Assembly: GCF_004364865.1 (NCBI RefSeq)
Contig: NZ_SOAU01000001.1
Span: 2,140,001-2,204,000, forward strand
Reading direction: 5' to 3'
From: Ilumatobacter fluminis
GTDB lineage: Bacteria; Actinomycetota; Acidimicrobiia; Acidimicrobiales; Ilumatobacteraceae
DNA: 64,000 nucleotides
The translations under genes were made by a program, and so were the position numbers. Numbering within the stretch: position 1 is the first letter of the stretch; the number at the start of each line of letters is the position of its first letter. Positions 60,769 through 64,000 of the stretch are shown here, in pieces. Under the pieces are notes generated by a model. That model was not told the origin of the DNA, made no database searches, and saw only the letters and a program-made list of their open reading frames with translations.

Positions 60769-63371
60769 GTCCGGTGCCGGGCAGCTTCCGTCGAGCGATC
60801 GTCGAGCGCTACCCGTTCGAACTCGACCGGTTCCAGGTCGAGGCGCTCGACGCGTTCGACGACGGCCAGCACGTGATCGTCGCCGCACCCACCGGGAGCG
60901 GCAAGACGGTCGTTGCCGAGTACGGGGTCGAGACCATGCTGCGGTCGGGCCGCCGAGCGTTCTACACGGCGCCGATCAAGGCGCTCTCGAACCAGAAGTA
61001 CCGCGATCTGTGTGCGCTCCACGGCGATCAGTCGGTCGGCCTGCTGACCGGCGACACGGTGATCAACGGCGACGCGCCGATCGTCGTGATGACGACCGAG
61101 GTGCTCCGCAACATGATCTACGCCGGGCGTGACCTCACCACGCTCGGCGTCGTCGTCCTCGACGAGGTCCACTTCCTCCAGGACGAGTACCGGGGGCCGG
61201 TGTGGGAGGAGGTCATCATCCACTTGCCGGCGCACGTGCAGCTGGTGTGCTTGTCGGCGACGGTGAGCAACGCCCGCGACCTCGGTGAGTGGATCACCAC
61301 GGTTCGAGGACCCACCCATGTGGTGGTCGAGCAGCGCCGGCCGGTCGAGCTCGACCAGTTCTACTTCGTCGCCGATCGCACCAACGGCCGTCTCCGCTTC
61401 ATGCCGACGATCGTCGATGGGCAACCCAACCGCGACGCGATCCGGATCGATGCCAGCGGCGTCCGCTTCGGAGGTCGGCGCCGTCGCGACCGCACGCCGC
61501 GCGGGAGCGGCGAACGGAAACTGGCGACACCGTCTCGCGAAGAGGTCGTGGCCACCCTCGCCGACCGCAACCTGCTCCCGGCGATCTACTTCATCTTCAG
61601 CCGTGCCCAGTGCGACGCCGCGGCTCAGAACCTCGTCGACAGTGGGATGTCGTTCAGCGAGCCCGAGCACCAGGAGCGCATCCGGGAGATCGCGGCGGAC
61701 CGTCTGGCCGGCCTGCACGACGACGACCTCGACGTGTTGGGGTACGAGCAGTTCCTCCGTCAGCTCGACGCCGGCGTCGCCTCGCACCATGCCGGTCTCG
61801 TGCCACCGTTCAAGGAGGTCGTGGAGCAGGCGTTCGTCGAAGGTCTCCTCCAGGTCGTGTTCGCGACCGAGACGTTGGCGGTCGGGGTCAACATGCCGGC
61901 ACGTACCGTCGTCATCGAGAAGCTCACGAAGTACACCGGCGACCGGCACGAGACGTTGTCGCCGGGCCAGTTCACGCAGCTGACCGGGCGCGCCGGGCGG
62001 CGGGGCATCGACGACCGCGGCGCCGCCGTGGTGCTGTGGAGCCCGTTCGTCCGATTCGACGACGTCGCCGAGTTGGCGCTCAGCCGGAGCTTCCATCTGC
62101 GTTCGGCGTTCCGCCCGACGTTCAACATGGTCGCCAACCTGGTGCGCACTTACGATCGCGATCGGGCCCGCCAGCTGCTCACCCTCTCGTTCGCCCAGCA
62201 CCAGGCCGACCGCGACATCGTCCGCATCGAACGACGGCTGCAGCGTCAGCGCGAGCGGCTGACCGAGCTGCGCGACCAGGCGGCGAGCCCGTTCGGCGAC
62301 ATCGACGAGTATCGCCGCACGCACACCGCCGACGGCACCGTGCGCGGCCCGATCGACGAGTCGCTGGCCGCACTGCGCCCGGGCGAGGTCATCCACGTCG
62401 ACAAGGGCAAGCACTTCGGCCCGGCGGCGGTGGTCGCCACCGCTCACCGGTCGGGCGGCATCAAGGTCACGGTCATCACGCCGAGCGGCCACTCGATCGG
62501 ACTGTCGGCCGACGACTTCGACGCTCCGGTCGATCCGATGGGCACGATCGTGCTCCCGGGTCATTACTCGCCGAACCGCAAGGACTACCGCGACGAGGTC
62601 GGCAAGCGCCTGAAGCGAGCGAAGCTGCGCGGTGGCCGGCGGCGTGCCGGCACCACCGGACCCGCTCGTCATCCGGTCGAGGACGATCCCGAACTCCGGC
62701 AGCGGCTCGAGGCGGCGCAACGCGCCGACAAGACCGCCGCCGAGATCGACTCGCTCGAGCAGCGGGTCGAGCAACGCAACTCCTCGCTCGGCCGTGAGTT
62801 CGACGCCGTGCTCGACATCCTCGAACAACGTGGCTACGTCGACGCCGCAGCCTGGCACCTCACCGAGCGCGGCGACGCGTTGTCGAACCTGTTCCACGAG
62901 TCCGATCTGCTGGTGAGCGAGGCGATGTTCGCCGGGGTGTTCGACGGGCTCGACGACGCATCGCTCGCCGGTCTCGTGTCGTGCATCGTGTACGAGCACC
63001 GGTCGCCCGACGACCCGCCTCGGCCGTGGTTCCCCAACGACGAGGTACGACGGCGGTGGGAACAGCTCGCCGAGATCAGCGACCGGTTGGCGGCCGACGA
63101 GCGCCGCCACGGCCTCTCGGAGCACCGGGCGCCCGATCCGGGCTTCCTGGCGATCGCGTACGCCTGGGTCGGCGGTGAGGGATTCGCCGACATCGTCGCC
63201 GAGGAAGACCTGACGGGCGGTGACTTCGTGCGCACCACGAAGCAGCTCGTCGACCTGCTCGGCCAGCTGGGATACGTCGCCACCGACTCCGGTACACGGT
63301 CGGCGGCGCGACGAGCGGTCGAGGCGGCTCGCCGTGGCGTCGTCGCCGACTCGTCGGTGGTCGGCCCGTGA
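60765..63371 (+). CDS. helY: DExH-box RNA helicase HelY (Ski2/Mtr4-like)
   Basis: 868 aa. Motif I APTGSGKT (about residues 43-50), DEVH (motif II, about 135-138), SAT (motif III), and motif VI QLTGRAGRRGID. The Mtr4/Ski2-type C-terminal region with DSHCT-like segments follows, with a long beta-rich insert (about 480-600). Actinobacterial HelY resembles exosome helicases and may work in RNA turnover. GTG at 60765 overlaps tatC; a GTG 3 codons later (60774) is the alternative. Confidence 0.94.
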   Translation: MSPVPGSFRRAIVERYPFELDRFQVEALDAFDDGQHVIVAAPTGSGKTVVAEYGVETMLRSGRRAFYTAPIKALSNQKYRDLCALHGDQSVGLLTGDTVINGDAPIVVMTTEVLRNMIYAGRDLTTLGVVVLDEVHFLQDEYRGPVWEEVIIHLPAHVQLVCLSATVSNARDLGEWITTVRGPTHVVVEQRRPVELDQFYFVADRTNGRLRFMPTIVDGQPNRDAIRIDASGVRFGGRRRRDRTPRGSGERKLATPSREEVVATLADRNLLPAIYFIFSRAQCDAAAQNLVDSGMSFSEPEHQERIREIAADRLAGLHDDDLDVLGYEQFLRQLDAGVASHHAGLVPPFKEVVEQAFVEGLLQVVFATETLAVGVNMPARTVVIEKLTKYTGDRHETLSPGQFTQLTGRAGRRGIDDRGAAVVLWSPFVRFDDVAELALSRSFHLRSAFRPTFNMVANLVRTYDRDRARQLLTLSFAQHQADRDIVRIERRLQRQRERLTELRDQAASPFGDIDEYRRTHTADGTVRGPIDESLAALRPGEVIHVDKGKHFGPAAVVATAHRSGGIKVTVITPSGHSIGLSADDFDAPVDPMGTIVLPGHYSPNRKDYRDEVGKRLKRAKLRGGRRRAGTTGPARHPVEDDPELRQRLEAAQRADKTAAEIDSLEQRVEQRNSSLGREFDAVLDILEQRGYVDAAAWHLTERGDALSNLFHESDLLVSEAMFAGVFDGLDDASLAGLVSCIVYEHRSPDDPPRPWFPNDEVRRRWEQLAEISDRLAADERRHGLSEHRAPDPGFLAIAYAWVGGEGFADIVAEEDLTGGDFVRTTKQLVDLLGQLGYVATDSGTRSAARRAVEAARRGVVADSSVVGP

Positions 63372-63943
63372 CCATCCGGCGAGGCGAGCCGTGGGGGAGT
63401 GAGGTGCCGCGACCGGCCGATCTGTCCGTCGCTGCGTCCGACCGTGCGCTCGCCGCTGCCGACGGACCGATCGGGCTCGCCGGCGGTGACGTGTTCCGGA
63501 GCCTCGGGTCGCCGCCGCCACGCGATCCGGTGCAGCAGGTCGAACTCGACGCGATCGAGGTCGTGCTCGACGACGGGCAACCGTTGCTGGGTGTCGCCCA
63601 CGTCGTCGCCCGGCGGTCGTGGTGGCGTGGGCGAGTGGTCGCGTGCATGAACGTCGATCACCTCGGCGAGTGGAACGTGGCGCCCCGAGCGCACCCGAAC
63701 GACGGGCGCCTCGACGTCGTCGAGTGTGCGGCGGGGATGTCCGTGCGGGCCCGTTGGGCTGCACGGAGTCGGTTGCCGGCAGGGACCCACGTCCCACACC
63801 CCGACATCGAGGTCGGTCGCATCACCGACCGACGGTGGGAGTTCGATCGCGCCCACCGGGTCTGGGTCGACGGCGAGCACGTCGGCTCGACGCGAACCCT
63901 GACGGTTCGGTGCCTGGCCGACCGTTTCACCGTGCTGTTCTGA
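63368..63943 (+). CDS. DAGK/YegS C-terminal-type domain protein without kinase domain
   Basis: 191 aa. It matches the C-terminal beta domain of diacylglycerol/lipid kinases: the segment APRAHPNDGRLDVVE is the DAGK_C signature, with NVDHLGEWNVAP and the RWEFDRAHRVWVDGEH end. There is no N-terminal kinase domain (GGDGT) here, so it is not a kinase by itself; a role in lipid or nucleotide binding is open. GTG start overlaps helY (GTGA), so it is coupled to it. Confidence 0.7.
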   Translation: MTIRRGEPWGSEVPRPADLSVAASDRALAAADGPIGLAGGDVFRSLGSPPPRDPVQQVELDAIEVVLDDGQPLLGVAHVVARRSWWRGRVVACMNVDHLGEWNVAPRAHPNDGRLDVVECAAGMSVRARWAARSRLPAGTHVPHPDIEVGRITDRRWEFDRAHRVWVDGEHVGSTRTLTVRCLADRFTVLF

Positions 63944-63960
63944 GCCCCTCACCAGGGGCT
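63943..63960 (+). terminator. Possible terminator hairpin after the last gene
   Basis: AGCCCC (63943-63948) pairs with GGGGCT (63955-63960) over a 6-nt loop, overlapping the stop codon of the last gene. No T-run follows. Weak candidate for the end of the tatB-tatC-helY transcript; the following 40 nt contain no recognised gene before the window ends. Confidence 0.4.
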
Positions 63961-64000
63961 GGACGAAGATCCTCCGGAGCGGGGTGCTCGGCTCCTACCA

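Noticed and set aside
60495-63797. 1100-residue minus-strand open frame opposite helY
   Set aside because: It has no motif and runs antisense across tatC, helY and the next gene; helicase motifs on the plus strand are complete.
63961-64000. The final bases ending in CCTACCA as a tRNA 3' end
   Set aside because: No T-loop (GGTTCRANYC) or acceptor pairing could be found in the preceding bases.

Overview
The window is one continuous stretch of a high-GC actinobacterial chromosome. Its gene content points to the class Acidimicrobiia, probably an Ilumatobacter-like organism. The reasons are: a complete Pup-proteasome locus in the mycobacterial/streptomycete order (trmI - ferredoxin - arc - dop - pup - prcB - prcA - pafA - tatB - tatC - helY); a nickel superoxide dismutase with its dedicated protease; a secreted SGNH protein preceded by three beta-rich repeats; and many genes with a TANNNT -10 hexamer only 6-10 nt before the start codon, as expected for leaderless mRNAs. 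The lineage is an inference from these genes, not a search result.

Layout. 1-1434: 3' end of a 23S rRNA gene, a 5S rRNA gene and a strong terminator. 1473-8345: a TPR protein, then a tightly overlapping operon (Nudix hydrolase, RarA-type AAA ATPase, two small envelope proteins, GlcD, GlcE, an APH-fold kinase). 8349-13554: acetyl-CoA hydrolase/transferase and aldehyde dehydrogenase on the minus strand, then GlcF, a small helical protein and a LOG-family protein. 13553-20199: a membrane-anchored molybdopterin oxidoreductase, the SGNH protein, a P450 and an M14 carboxypeptidase. 20294-23400: transaldolase and transketolase. 23451-26604: small conserved genes, AlaX, and the divergent sodX/sodN pair.

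26605-28990 is the most accessory-looking part. It holds a 60-nt palindrome, three copies of an 18-nt palindrome, a near-repeat of 23 nt at both ends, an unrecognised ORF of different composition and a frameshifted DUF222/HNH (13E12-type) gene. 28973-39849 carries a mycothiol-dependent isomerase-like protein, an esterase, a PucR-type regulator, a serine hydrolase, a desaturase with a divergent TetR regulator and operator, an NDP-forming acyl-CoA synthetase and two tandem PBP4-type carboxypeptidases.

39883-43556 is a run of small membrane/basic proteins that ends in a ubiquitin-like sulfur carrier (MoaD/ThiS/TtuB type), a TtuA-type tRNA thiolase and TrmI. It leads directly into the proteasome region (43730-63371). 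There the pupylation genes are interrupted twice: by a flavin monooxygenase, a universal stress protein and an acyl-CoA dehydrogenase between arc and dop; and by a VanZ-like gene plus a complete 5-oxoprolinase set (pxpA-pxpB-pxpC) between prcA and pafA. Signal peptidase I, a glycerophosphodiesterase, TatBC, a HelY helicase and a kinase-less DAGK-type domain protein close the window.

Working together: Pup is made with a C-terminal Gln, deamidated by Dop, ligated by PafA, and its targets are unfolded by ARC and degraded by PrcBA. The GlcDEF subunits oxidise a 2-hydroxy acid such as glycolate. SodX exposes the Ni-binding N-terminal His of SodN. No CRISPR array, prophage, tRNA gene or intact insertion sequence was seen.
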